Source: Martelella sp. AD-3 (GTDB lineage: Bacteria; Pseudomonadota; Alphaproteobacteria; Rhizobiales; Rhizobiaceae). From it: 64,000 bases of DNA. Location: contig NZ_CP014275.1 of assembly GCF_001578105.1 (NCBI RefSeq), positions 682,001 to 746,000 of the forward strand, in the 5' to 3' direction. The notes under the pieces are model-generated. The model was not told the DNA's origin, ran no database searches, and saw only the letters and a program-made list of their open reading frames with translations. A program made the translations under genes and the position numbers. Of the stretch, positions 52,377-60,906 are shown one piece after another (the stretch's first letter is position 1; each line of letters opens with the position of its first letter).

Positions 52377-53477
52377 CTATTTGCCGAGCACGCCGTTGAC
52401 GAGTGATTCCGACAGCGGCGCAGGACGCCGGACGGATGTGCTGATCTCGACCGTCCGTCCCGTTTCGGCAGCGCGCTCAAAGGCTTCCATCACTTCCAGC
52501 ACATGCAGCGCCAGTTCGCCGTTTGCGCGATGCGGCCGGTTGTTGCGGATCGCATAGGCCATATCGGCAAGGCCGATCGAGCGGTAATTGCCGTCGGCAT
52601 AGGGTTGGTCGACGGGATAGTCCTCGAAGTCGCCGCCCTTCTTCAGCAGCGAGACCGGCCCCTTGAAAAAATTGGGGTCGGGCACCAGAAGCGTGCCCTC
52701 AGTGCCGTAGACCTCGATCGGCAGGTGCTTGTGACCGGCAACGTCGAAGCTCATCGTCACCTGCACCACCGCGCCGTTCTCGAAGGAGAGCACACCGGCG
52801 ATATGGGTGGGCACCTTCACTGAAATCATCTCGCCGCGGCGCGGCTCGCTGGTGATCGTCCGCTCCTTGCGCAGCATGGTGGCAAAACCTGCCACCTTCC
52901 TGACCGGACCGAAAAGATTGACGAGGTCGGTGATGTAATAGGGGCCCATGTCGAGCATCGGGCCGCCGCCGATATCGTAATAGAAATCGGGATTCGGATG
53001 CCAGGATTCATGTCCCGGCCGCATGAAGCTCGCCGTGCCGCCGACGGCAAGGCCGAGCGCGCCGCTGTCGACGACCGCGCGGGCCGTCTGGTGGCCGCCG
53101 CCGAGGAAGGTGTCGGGGGCTGCGCCGATCCTGAGGCCGGCTTTCTCTGCCGCTTCGGCGAGCCTTTGTCCTTCCGAAAAATTGATGCCGAGCGGCTTTT
53201 CCGAATAGGTGTGCTTGCCGGCCGCAAGCGCCTTCAGGCCCACCTCCACATGGGCGCGGGGAATGGTGAGATTGAGGATGATCTCGATCTTCGGGTCCGC
53301 CATCAACGCATCGATCGTGCTGACGGGGACGCTGAATTCAGCTGCCTTTGCTTCTGCTGCCGCCCGGTTGAGGTCGGCGACGCCGCGGATGTCGAGAATG
53401 TCGAATTCCGCCATCGCCTTCAGGTAGGCGCCCGAAATATTGCCGCATCCGATGATGCCGATGCCGACTTTTTCCAT
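52377..53477 (-). CDS. Gfo/Idh/MocA-family oxidoreductase
   Basis: 366 residues. The Rossmann motif GIIGCGNISG lies at residues 7-16, the catalytic Lys in YSEKPLG (about 91-97), and the C-terminal domain includes MLDMGPYYITDLVNLFGPV with the conserved D/H-region. NAD(P)-dependent dehydrogenase of sugars or inositols. Its partner is the adjacent ThuA-like gene; together they could oxidise C3 of an imported saccharide. It lies 39 bp after the ROK gene, with a terminator between. Confidence 0.91.
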   Translation of the reverse strand: MEKVGIGIIGCGNISGAYLKAMAEFDILDIRGVADLNRAAAEAKAAEFSVPVSTIDALMADPKIEIILNLTIPRAHVEVGLKALAAGKHTYSEKPLGINFSEGQRLAEAAEKAGLRIGAAPDTFLGGGHQTARAVVDSGALGLAVGGTASFMRPGHESWHPNPDFYYDIGGGPMLDMGPYYITDLVNLFGPVRKVAGFATMLRKERTITSEPRRGEMISVKVPTHIAGVLSFENGAVVQVTMSFDVAGHKHLPIEVYGTEGTLLVPDPNFFKGPVSLLKKGGDFEDYPVDQPYADGNYRSIGLADMAYAIRNNRPHRANGELALHVLEVMEAFERAAETGRTVEISTSVRRPAPLSESLVNGVLGK

Positions 53478-53497
53478 CTTTCACTCCTCCCGAAAGT

Positions 53498-53530
53498 AAA
53501 AAACGCCCCGCAATGCTCAAAGCGCGGGGC
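53498..53530 (-). terminator. Intrinsic terminator overlapping the ROK gene stop
   Basis: On the minus strand GCCCCGC (pairing 53524-53530 with 53505-53511) is followed by GTTTTTT at 53498-53504. The stem includes the last codons of the ROK gene. It would limit read-through from the regulator into the dehydrogenase gene, or act as an attenuator, since the dehydrogenase start is only 21 bp beyond. Confidence 0.78.
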
Positions 53531-54716
53531 CGGTTGTGCTCCATGGCGATTCATAGAGCTCGTAAAGGGCGACGGCCGCTGCCCCGCGCGCCCAGAAGAA
53601 ATCGTCGGCGTCATCGAAAACCAGTTCGCTGACATCGGCGAGGGACGGCGGGATCGCGCAGTTGAAACCTTCCGTCAGCCTGTCGATGAAGGGCTTGCCG
53701 AGGGCGAGGCTGGCACCCACCAGAATGACGCGGGGCGGGGCGAAAAGCGTGACGATATTGGCGACCGTCACGCCGACGGCCTCACCGGCGCGTTCGGCCG
53801 CGGAGATGATCTGCGTATCCTTTGCCGCAATCAGCGTCTGGGCGTGCGAAATACCGCGGCCGAGCCTGATCGCATCGGCGTAGAGCCCTCCGCGGGGGCC
53901 GTCTCCCAGGATTGCGCTCTCTCCCGCAAGGCTTGCCAGCCGGGAAATGCCGTCGGCGCTGCTGCCAAGGACGAGGTCGCCAAGATTGTGGCTGAGCCCG
54001 CCCGCGCCGCGGAAAAGCTCCCTGTTGTGCAGAACGCCGAGGCCGAGCGTGCGCTCCAGCGAGATCAGCACCATGTCGTCCAGATGCCGCGCCTTGCCGA
54101 ACCAGTGGTGGGCGAGCGTCACGGCATGGACGTCGCTTTCCACGATCGTGCGAATGCCGAAGCGCGGCGACATCACCGCGGCGAAATCCACGTTCTCGTC
54201 GCTGAAGATCGGGCTTGAGCGCACCACGCCGGTGCGGTGCTCGACCACGCCCGGAATGCCGAGGCAGATCATGTCGATCTCGGAAAGCGTCAACCCCGTA
54301 TCCATCACGCAGGCGCGCACGCCGTCCTCGACCAGATCGGCAATCACGTCGATCGGCATGCGGTCGATGCGCACCGGCAGCGAGAATTCCGACAGCACTT
54401 CGCCGGAGAAGTTGGCGACCACGAAGGTCATGCGCGTGGCGGCGATCTTTGCGCCGACGATGCGCGAGGCCTCGGGGTTGAGTTCCAGCATCACCCTCGG
54501 TCGGCCGCGGGCCGCGGCGTTGCGCAGGTCGCCTTCATGGCGCGAGAGGATGAGGCCGTCGTCGATCAGCGACGCGGTGATGGCGGAGACCGTGCTGGTT
54601 GACAACTCCGTGCGCCTGCTGATCTCGATGCGCGAAATCGGGCCGTTGCGGCGGATCGTATCCAATACGCTCAGCCGGTTGATGGCCCGCATGAGTTCCG
54701 GGTCGGCAGTTTTCAT
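53517..54716 (-). CDS. ROK-family transcriptional regulator lacking the zinc-binding cysteines
   Basis: 399 residues: N-terminal winged helix-turn-helix (about 15-70; NGPISRIEISRRTELSTSTVSAITASLI) and a C-terminal ROK sugar-binding domain (ASRIVGAKI; CLGIPGVV; ESDVHAVTLAHHWFG; VILVGASLALGKPF). In ROK proteins a GHxx...CxCGxxGCxE block binds zinc; here the region reads GLSHNLGDLVLGSSADGISRL, which keeps one His and no Cys. It is divergent from the sugar importer at 54930 and probably represses it, with an imported sugar as inducer. Confidence 0.88.
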   Translation of the reverse strand: MKTADPELMRAINRLSVLDTIRRNGPISRIEISRRTELSTSTVSAITASLIDDGLILSRHEGDLRNAAARGRPRVMLELNPEASRIVGAKIAATRMTFVVANFSGEVLSEFSLPVRIDRMPIDVIADLVEDGVRACVMDTGLTLSEIDMICLGIPGVVEHRTGVVRSSPIFSDENVDFAAVMSPRFGIRTIVESDVHAVTLAHHWFGKARHLDDMVLISLERTLGLGVLHNRELFRGAGGLSHNLGDLVLGSSADGISRLASLAGESAILGDGPRGGLYADAIRLGRGISHAQTLIAAKDTQIISAAERAGEAVGVTVANIVTLFAPPRVILVGASLALGKPFIDRLTEGFNCAIPPSLADVSELVFDDADDFFWARGAAAVALYELYESPWSTTGPAL

Positions 54717-54860
54717 GTTCCTCCCAATGCGCTCTATTTGTCCGCATCGCGAATTAAATCGCCGGAAGTTTTAGTCCCGTTTATCCTCGCCGCGCAAGGG
54801 AATTCTCGCCGATTTTCCGACAATTGCGAGGGAAGCGGAGGGAGACGTGGAAAATGGGAG

Positions 54861-54889
54861 TTGACAAAAATCCAGTCTGGCCGTTTATT
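54861..54889 (+). promoter_or_regulatory. Sigma70-type promoter of the sugar ABC operon
   Basis: TTGACA at 54861-54866, a 17-bp spacer and TTTATT at 54884-54889, 41 bp before the start codon at 54930. A GGAGGAG ribosome site precedes the start by 5 nt. The 213-bp divergent region also contains the AT-rich pieces GAATTAAATC and TTATTTAATC (around 54750 and 54885), possible ROK sites. Confidence 0.68.
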
Positions 54890-54929
54890 TAATCCGGAGA
54901 CTGAAAAAAGTGCTTTGGGAGGAGTGCAA

Positions 54930-56225
54930 ATGTCAGGACTACGCAAATGGCTGCGCCACAGCGCGGCCGTTGCCGTGAGCATTGCCGCTCTGGCAGCGAC
55001 CAGCGCGACGGCATCCGCTGATACTACCATCAGATGGCTGCATCTGGAAAACCAGGAGCCGGTCCTCGAGCTCTGGAATCAGATTGTCGATGAATACGAA
55101 CAGGCCAATCCCGGCGTGACGATCGACATGCAATTCCTCGAAAATCAGGCCTTCAAGGCCAAATTGCCGACATTGCTGCAGTCGTCGGAAGTGCCGAGCA
55201 TGTTCTATACCTGGGGCGGCGGCGTGTTGAAGGCGCAGGGTGAAACCGGCGTGCTGCGCGACATCACCCCGGCGCTCGATGCCGACGGCGGCAAGTGGCG
55301 CAACCAGCTCAATGCCTCGTCCATCGATGGCATGACGATCGACGGCAAGGTCTGGGCCGCGCCGACGCAGACGGGCGTCGTTTCCTTCTTCTACAACAAG
55401 GAACTCTTCGAGAAGGCCGGCGTGGACGGCGCCCAGATCAAAACCTGGGATGACTTCATTAGCGCCGTGAAGACGCTCAAGGATGCCGGCATAACCCCGA
55501 TCGCCGGCGGCGGCGGCGACAAGTGGCCGCTTCATTTCTACTGGAGCTACCTCGCCATGCGCGAGGCGGGCCAGGACGGCTTTGCCGCAGCCAAGGCCGG
55601 CGAAGGCGACGGTTTTGCCGGAGAACCCTTTGTCAAGGCCGGCGAGCTTGCCGCGGAACTCGGCGCGCTCGAGCCGTTCCAGAACGGCTATCTCGGCGCC
55701 ACCTGGAATGATGCGCTTGCCGCTTATGGCGATGGCCGCGCGGCGATGATCCTCTCCTTCGAGAGCACCGGCCGCACGCAGGCCAGCAATTCGACCGACG
55801 GCAAGGGGCTGGCCGAAGACAATATCGGCATCTTTCCCTTCCCGGTCATCGGCGGCGCGCCGGGCGTCGTCACAGACAATCTTGGCGGCCTGACCGGCTG
55901 GGCCGTAACCAAGGATGCTCCGCCCGAAACGGAGGGCTTCCTCGAATACTTCACCAGTCCCGATGTCGCCAAGCGCTGGAGCGCCGTCGCCAAGACCATC
56001 CCGGTGACGAAGGGCGTGGCCGAAACCATCACCGACCCCCTGCTGAAGGTCAGCGCGGAGGCGCTTGCCAAGGAGACCTGGCACCAGAACTATCTTGACC
56101 AGGATCTCGGTCCCAATGTCGGCGCCGTCGTCAACGACATGAGCGTGGCGATCATGTCCGGGCAGATTTCGCCCGAAGATGCGGCACAGCAGATCCAGGA
56201 CACGTTCGAACTGGAGAACATGTAA
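54930..56225 (+). CDS. Sugar ABC transporter substrate-binding protein (family 1)
   Basis: 431 residues from ATG 54930 after GGGAGGAG. Signal peptide (RKWLRHSAAVAVSIAALA, cleavage near ASA-DT). Mature features: TTIRWLHLENQEPVLELWNQIVDEYEQANPGVTIDM, LLQSSEVPSMFYTWGGGVL, AAPTQTGVVSFFYNKELFEKAGV and NTIGIFPFPV-like NIGIFPFPVIGGAPG. A long hairpin after the stop separates it from the permease genes. Confidence 0.93.
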   Translation: MSGLRKWLRHSAAVAVSIAALAATSATASADTTIRWLHLENQEPVLELWNQIVDEYEQANPGVTIDMQFLENQAFKAKLPTLLQSSEVPSMFYTWGGGVLKAQGETGVLRDITPALDADGGKWRNQLNASSIDGMTIDGKVWAAPTQTGVVSFFYNKELFEKAGVDGAQIKTWDDFISAVKTLKDAGITPIAGGGGDKWPLHFYWSYLAMREAGQDGFAAAKAGEGDGFAGEPFVKAGELAAELGALEPFQNGYLGATWNDALAAYGDGRAAMILSFESTGRTQASNSTDGKGLAEDNIGIFPFPVIGGAPGVVTDNLGGLTGWAVTKDAPPETEGFLEYFTSPDVAKRWSAVAKTIPVTKGVAETITDPLLKVSAEALAKETWHQNYLDQDLGPNVGAVVNDMSVAIMSGQISPEDAAQQIQDTFELENM

Positions 56226-56233
56226 GTCCGGTC

Positions 56234-56265
56234 CGCGGGTTCCGCCTGTGCGGGGCCCGCGTTTT
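56234..56265 (+). terminator. Attenuator-type hairpin after the sugar-binding protein gene
   Basis: A 12-bp stem with two G-T pairs (arms 56234-56245 and 56250-56261) and a 4-nt loop, followed by TTTT at 56262-56265, starts 8 bp after the stop. It probably allows partial read-through, so that receptor exceeds permease. The remaining gap to 56375 shows nothing. Confidence 0.72.
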
Positions 56266-56375
56266 CTGCCTTGCGGTGACCTGAATTGCTGCAGCTTTCC
56301 GCTGCGGCCTTCGGTGGTCCTGCCCAGGGAAAATGGCGCTTCCACGCCGCCGAAAAAGCTCGCGGGAACATCCAT

Positions 56376-57314
56376 ATGACGACGACCGACTCCATCCTGC
56401 CGCCGCCCGTCGGCGCTGCGCCTCCGGGCAGACCCAGAAGGCGGCGCTCGCTTGCCCACACCAAGCTGCCGGTGCTGGTCATCTTCCTGCCGCCGGCCTT
56501 GCTGCTCTTCACCGTTCTGGTGATCTTGCCGATGGGCGAAGCGGCCTGGTACTCCTTCTTCCATTGGAACGGCTACGGCGCTCCCTCGAAATGGGTCGAC
56601 TTCCGCAACTACCAGCTCATTTTCCGCAACGCCGCCTTCAAGACGGCGCTGATCAACAACTTCCTCATCATCTTCGTCTCGATCGTCATTCAGCTGCCGC
56701 TGGCGCTGTGGCTGGCGACCATGGTGACCAAACGGATCAAGGGCGCGCTGTTCTTCCGGCTGATCTTCTTTCTGCCCTATGTGCTTGCCGATGTCGCCGC
56801 CGGCATGATCTGGCGCTTCGTCTATGACGGCGATTTCGGTCTGGTCGCGGGCATCTGGCATTTCTTCGGCGCGGAGCCGCCGTTCCTGCTGGCGGATCCC
56901 GACACCGCCATGCCTGCGATCCTCGCCGTTGTCGTGTGGAAGTATTTCGGCTTTCACATGATGCTGTTCATCGCCGGCCTTCAGGCGATCGACCGCAGTA
57001 TTCTGGAGGCTGCCGATATCGACGGGGCGACCGGCTGGCAGAAGTTCCGGCTGGTGACGCTCCCGATGCTTGGCTCCACCGTCAGGCTCTCGGTGTTCTT
57101 CGCCGTCATCGGCTCGCTGCAGCTCTTCGATCTGATCATGCCGCTGACGGGCGGCGGCCCATCGAACTCGACCCAGACCATGGTGACCTTTCTCTACAAT
57201 TTCGGGGTTACCCGCATGCAGGTCGGTTTCGGCAGCGCCGTCGGCGTCATCCTGTTCGTCATCTGCGTCACGCTGGCCTTCGGCTACAAACGGATATTCA
57301 TGAAAAATGACTGA
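56376..57314 (+). CDS. Sugar ABC transporter permease, MalF type
   Basis: 312 residues from ATG 56376. A hydrophilic N-terminus rich in Pro and Arg (PPPVGAAPPGRPRRRRS) precedes six hydrophobic segments. The EAA docking loop is EAADIDGATGWQKFRLVTLPMLGS (about 210-233). No enlarged loop, unlike the MalF-type protein at 20482-21552. Overlaps the next permease by 8 bp. Confidence 0.92.
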   Translation: MTTTDSILPPPVGAAPPGRPRRRRSLAHTKLPVLVIFLPPALLLFTVLVILPMGEAAWYSFFHWNGYGAPSKWVDFRNYQLIFRNAAFKTALINNFLIIFVSIVIQLPLALWLATMVTKRIKGALFFRLIFFLPYVLADVAAGMIWRFVYDGDFGLVAGIWHFFGAEPPFLLADPDTAMPAILAVVVWKYFGFHMMLFIAGLQAIDRSILEAADIDGATGWQKFRLVTLPMLGSTVRLSVFFAVIGSLQLFDLIMPLTGGGPSNSTQTMVTFLYNFGVTRMQVGFGSAVGVILFVICVTLAFGYKRIFMKND

Positions 57315-58191
57315 GATCTCCGAAAGCGCACCGATCGATGCCGCGAAATCGGGCGGCGAGGGCCGAAAACTCTCCGTCAGCACGCAGACCTATGTCTATG
57401 TCTCGCTGTTGATCGTCGCCGGTATCGTCGTGGTGCCTCTGCTGACGACGGCGCTCGGCGGGTTCAAGACCCTGCCGGACCTGCGCGGCAATCCCTTCGG
57501 CCTGCCAGGCGAATGGCAGTGGAGCAACTACACGGATATTCTTCTGTCGCAGCGCTACTGGCTGCAGATGGGCAACTCGCTGCTGATTGCGGCGGTGACC
57601 GTGTTCCTCACTATCGTCTTTGCCGCCTGCGCCGCCTTCTGCTTCGCCCATGTGCGGTTCTTCGGCGCCGACTACCTGCTCAACTATTTTCTCATCGGCC
57701 TGATGTTTCCGGCGGCGACGGCCATTCTGCCGCTCTATATCCGCATCCGCGACCTCGGCCTGCTCGACACCTACTGGGGCGTAATCCTGCCGCAGGTCGC
57801 CTTCGGCCTCGGCATGAGCATCCTTCTGTTCCGCAACTATTTCCGCAACCTGCCGGAAGAGCTGTTCGATGCCGCCTTTGTCGATGGTTGCGGCTATATC
57901 GGCTTTTTCTGGCATGTGACCATGCCGCTGTCGCGACCGATCATCGCGACCGTCGGCATCATCGCCTTCGTCCAGAGCTGGAACAGCTACATCATTCCGC
58001 TGATCATGCTGAACACGGAAAACCGCTACCCCTGGCCGCTCGGGATCATGGTCTACAAGGGCGAGTTCGCGACCGAGTGGCAACTCGTGCTCGCCTTTAT
58101 CACGCTCACCATCCTGCCGACGGTGATCGCCTTCTTCGTCGCCCAGAAACACATCATTGCCGGGCTCACCGCCGGCGCCGTCAAGTCGTGA
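57307..58191 (+). CDS. Sugar ABC transporter permease, MalG type
   Basis: 294 residues with six hydrophobic segments. The docking loop is DAAFVDGCGYIGFFWHVTMPLSRP (about 188-211), which has Asp in place of the usual Glu of the EAA motif. It overlaps the MalF-type gene by 8 bp and is followed by the ATPase after 20 bp. Confidence 0.92.
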   Translation: MTEISESAPIDAAKSGGEGRKLSVSTQTYVYVSLLIVAGIVVVPLLTTALGGFKTLPDLRGNPFGLPGEWQWSNYTDILLSQRYWLQMGNSLLIAAVTVFLTIVFAACAAFCFAHVRFFGADYLLNYFLIGLMFPAATAILPLYIRIRDLGLLDTYWGVILPQVAFGLGMSILLFRNYFRNLPEELFDAAFVDGCGYIGFFWHVTMPLSRPIIATVGIIAFVQSWNSYIIPLIMLNTENRYPWPLGIMVYKGEFATEWQLVLAFITLTILPTVIAFFVAQKHIIAGLTAGAVKS

Positions 58192-58211
58192 ACCCGGGGA
58201 GCTTGATCAAT

Positions 58212-59288
58212 ATGGCATCCGTCACCCTCAATACTGTCAGAAAGTCCTACGGCGCGCTCGAGGTGATCCACGGCGTCTCGCTCGACATTCAGGATGGCGA
58301 ATTCGTGGCCCTTGTCGGTCCGTCCGGCTGCGGCAAGTCCACGCTGTTGCGCATGATCGCGGGGCTGGAGGAAATTACCGGCGGGGACATTTCCATCGGC
58401 GGCGAGATCGTCAACGACCTGACGCCGCGCGAGCGCAACATCGCCATGGTGTTCCAGTCCTATGCGCTCTATCCGCACATGACGGTGGCCGAGAACATGG
58501 GCTTCAACCTGCGCCTTGCCAAGCGTCCCAAGGCGGAGATCGAGGAACGGGTAGGGGAGGCGGCGCGCATGCTTGATCTGACGGCGCTTCTTGACCGCAA
58601 GCCCTCGCAGCTTTCCGGCGGCCAGCGCCAGCGCGTTGCCATGGGCCGCGCCGTGGTGCGCAATCCGGCCGTCTTCCTGTTTGACGAGCCGTTGTCGAAC
58701 CTTGACGCCAAGCTTCGGGTGCAGATGCGTTCGGAGATCAAGACGCTGCACCAGCGCGTCGAGACCACTTCCATTTATGTCACCCACGACCAGATCGAGG
58801 CGATGACGCTCGCCGACCGCGTGGTGGTCCTGAACAAGGGGCATATCGAGCAGCAGGGCACGCCGCTCGAACTCTACAAGAAACCGGCGAACCTGTTTGT
58901 TGCCGCCTTCATCGGCTCGCCGGCGATGAACCTTCTGCCGGCGATCATCGAGGCGGACGAGGGCGTGCCCTCGGTGCGCTTTTCCGATGGCACGCTGCTG
59001 CCGATCTCGAAGAGCCACCACGGCATCGCCCGCGGCCAGAAGGTGACGGTGGGACTTCGCCCCGAACATCTGAACCCGGATATCGGCAATGGCGCGGTGA
59101 TCAAGGGGACCGCGCTTCTGGTGGAACCGACCGGCGCACAGAGCCATGTCGTTTTCGAGCTTGGCGGCCAGCAGGTCACCGCGATCATCGATGGCGAGCG
59201 CGAGATCCATCACGACGACCCGTTCGAGGCGAAGATCGACCCCGAACGGGTTCACATTTTCGATGCGGAAACCGGCGCAGCGCTTTGA
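58212..59288 (+). CDS. Sugar ABC transporter ATPase, MalK/UgpC type
   Basis: 358 residues from ATG 58212. Walker A GPSGCGKST (about 37-45), VFQSYALYPHM, signature LSGGQRQRVAMGRA, Walker B VFLFDEPLSNLD, switch THDQIEAMTLADR, then a TOBE-like C-terminal region (NPDIGNGAVIKGTALLVEPTGAQSHVVFELGGQ). Fourth gene of the operon. The convergent dehydrogenase gene ends 13 bp further on. Confidence 0.93.
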   Translation: MASVTLNTVRKSYGALEVIHGVSLDIQDGEFVALVGPSGCGKSTLLRMIAGLEEITGGDISIGGEIVNDLTPRERNIAMVFQSYALYPHMTVAENMGFNLRLAKRPKAEIEERVGEAARMLDLTALLDRKPSQLSGGQRQRVAMGRAVVRNPAVFLFDEPLSNLDAKLRVQMRSEIKTLHQRVETTSIYVTHDQIEAMTLADRVVVLNKGHIEQQGTPLELYKKPANLFVAAFIGSPAMNLLPAIIEADEGVPSVRFSDGTLLPISKSHHGIARGQKVTVGLRPEHLNPDIGNGAVIKGTALLVEPTGAQSHVVFELGGQQVTAIIDGEREIHHDDPFEAKIDPERVHIFDAETGAAL

Positions 59289-59300
59289 GCGCAGGGCGGC

Positions 59301-60728
59301 TTACGGCTGCCAGCCGACAATACCCTTGATTTCGAGGAAATCGTCGATCGCCCAGTCGGCATATTCGCGGCCGTTGCCGGACTGCTTGTAGCCGCCAAAG
59401 GGGGCCATCGTGTCCCAGTCGGGGTAGTTGAGATAGACCGATCCGGCGCGGATGCGCCGGGCAACGGCCCGGGCATGTTCGAGATTGCCCGACTGGACAT
59501 AGGCGCCAAGCCCGTAAACCGTGTCATTGGCGATTGCGACGGCCTCGTCCTCGTTCTCATAGGGCAGGATTGACAGCACGGGCCCGAAGATTTCCTCGCG
59601 CGCGATCGTCATGTCGTTCTTCACATGGGCGAAAACCGTGGGGCGGACATAATAGCCGCGCTCAAGGCCTTCCGGCTTGCCGGGGCCGCCCGTGACCAGC
59701 GTCGCGCCTTCGGCAATGCCCGTCTCGATCAGGCGCTGGATCTTGTCATATTGCTGTTTCGAGACCACCGGGCCAAGCATGCTCGTCTCCGCGCGCGGAT
59801 CGCCGGTGACATGGCTCTCGGCCGCTGCCCTGGCGTAGGCCAGCGCCTCGTCGTGGCGGTCGGCGGGCACCAGCATGCGGGTGGGCGCATCGCAGGACTG
59901 GCCGGAATTCTCAAAGCAGGAGGCGACGCCGGAGCGTACGGCCGCTTCAAGATCGGCATCGGGCAGGATGATGTTCGGGGACTTGCCGCCGAGTTCCTGC
60001 GCCACGCGCTTGACGGTATCGGCCGCCGTCTTGGCAACGATGATGCCGGCGCGGGTGGACCCGGTGAAGGACACCATATCGACGTCCTTGTGGCCGGACA
60101 TGACCTGGCCGACATCGGGCCCGGTGCCCTGCACCATGTTATAGACGCCCTTCGGCGTGCCGGCCGCTTCCATCACCTCGGAGAAGATAACGCCGGAGAT
60201 CGGCGCGATCTCGGAGGGTTTCAGCACCATGGTGCAGCCGGCGGCGATTGCCGGCGCCACCTTGCAGACGATCTGGTTCAGGGGCCAGTTCCAGGGCGTG
60301 ATCAGCGCGCAGACGCCGATCGGCTCGCGCAGGATCATCGCCTTGCCGCGCGGCTTCTCGAACTCAAAATCCTCAAGCGCCCTGATCGTCGCTTCCAGGT
60401 GACCGCGCCCGGCGGCGGCCTGGGAGCCGCGGGCAAAGCCGATCGGCGCGCCCATTTCGCGGCTGACGGCCTCGGCAATATCGTCGTATCGGTCGTTATA
60501 GGCTTCAAGGATACGCCTGAGGAGGGCGAGCCGTTCGTCCTTCGTGGTCAGGCAAAAGGTTTCGAACGCCGCTCTGGCGGCGACCACCGCCCGGTCGACA
60601 TCGCCAGCCGCGCCGATGGAGATGGACGTGAAGGCCTCCTCGGTGGCGGGGTTGATCACATCCAGCGTTTTCGGCGTGATCGGGTCCACCCAGGCGCCGT
60701 CGATGAAGAATTTGAGATTGTCGGTCAT
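59301..60728 (-). CDS. Aldehyde dehydrogenase
   Basis: NAD(P)-dependent ALDH, 475 residues. Catalytic residues: Cys279 (NSGQSCDAP), Glu245 (VAQELGGKSP), Asn147 (PWNWP) and Lys170 (VLKPSE). The cofactor segment is FTGSTRAGIIVA. Related to broad-range aldehyde dehydrogenases; the substrate cannot be told from the sequence. It is convergent with the sugar importer and lies downstream of the UbiH-like gene on the same strand, after a 178-bp gap with a palindrome. Confidence 0.92.
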   Translation of the reverse strand: MTDNLKFFIDGAWVDPITPKTLDVINPATEEAFTSISIGAAGDVDRAVVAARAAFETFCLTTKDERLALLRRILEAYNDRYDDIAEAVSREMGAPIGFARGSQAAAGRGHLEATIRALEDFEFEKPRGKAMILREPIGVCALITPWNWPLNQIVCKVAPAIAAGCTMVLKPSEIAPISGVIFSEVMEAAGTPKGVYNMVQGTGPDVGQVMSGHKDVDMVSFTGSTRAGIIVAKTAADTVKRVAQELGGKSPNIILPDADLEAAVRSGVASCFENSGQSCDAPTRMLVPADRHDEALAYARAAAESHVTGDPRAETSMLGPVVSKQQYDKIQRLIETGIAEGATLVTGGPGKPEGLERGYYVRPTVFAHVKNDMTIAREEIFGPVLSILPYENEDEAVAIANDTVYGLGAYVQSGNLEHARAVARRIRAGSVYLNYPDWDTMAPFGGYKQSGNGREYADWAIDDFLEIKGIVGWQP

Positions 60729-60802
60729 GGCCTCGCTCCCTGGCGTATCGGCCCGAAAATCGGAATTGATTTTCGGAAAGCACGATGCGCAGATTCAATA
60801 GG

Positions 60803-60846
60803 CTAGAGCGTCCTTTGTGCGTCCGAATGGACGCACGGCGCTCTAG
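60803..60846. repeat. Nested palindrome upstream of the aldehyde dehydrogenase gene
   Basis: Outer arms CTAGAGCG (60803-60810) / CGCTCTAG (60839-60846) enclose inner arms GTGCGTCC (60817-60824) / GGACGCAC (60829-60836) with the loop GAAT. The whole forms one 44-nt hairpin. It is not followed by a T-run on the coding strand of the upstream UbiH-like gene. It has the appearance of a short interspersed palindromic element. The remaining 60729-60906 holds nothing else I can name. Confidence 0.7.
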
Positions 60847-60906
60847 AAAAATGCCTCGCCCGGACGAGGTGCCCGGACGCTTTGATGCGGTGTTGCTCCG
60901 GGATCG

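Noticed and set aside
54939-57383. 814-codon reverse-strand open frame across the sugar-binding protein and first permease
   Set aside because: It is the antisense shadow of two clear ABC genes and is rich in Arg, Gly and Asp with no domain.
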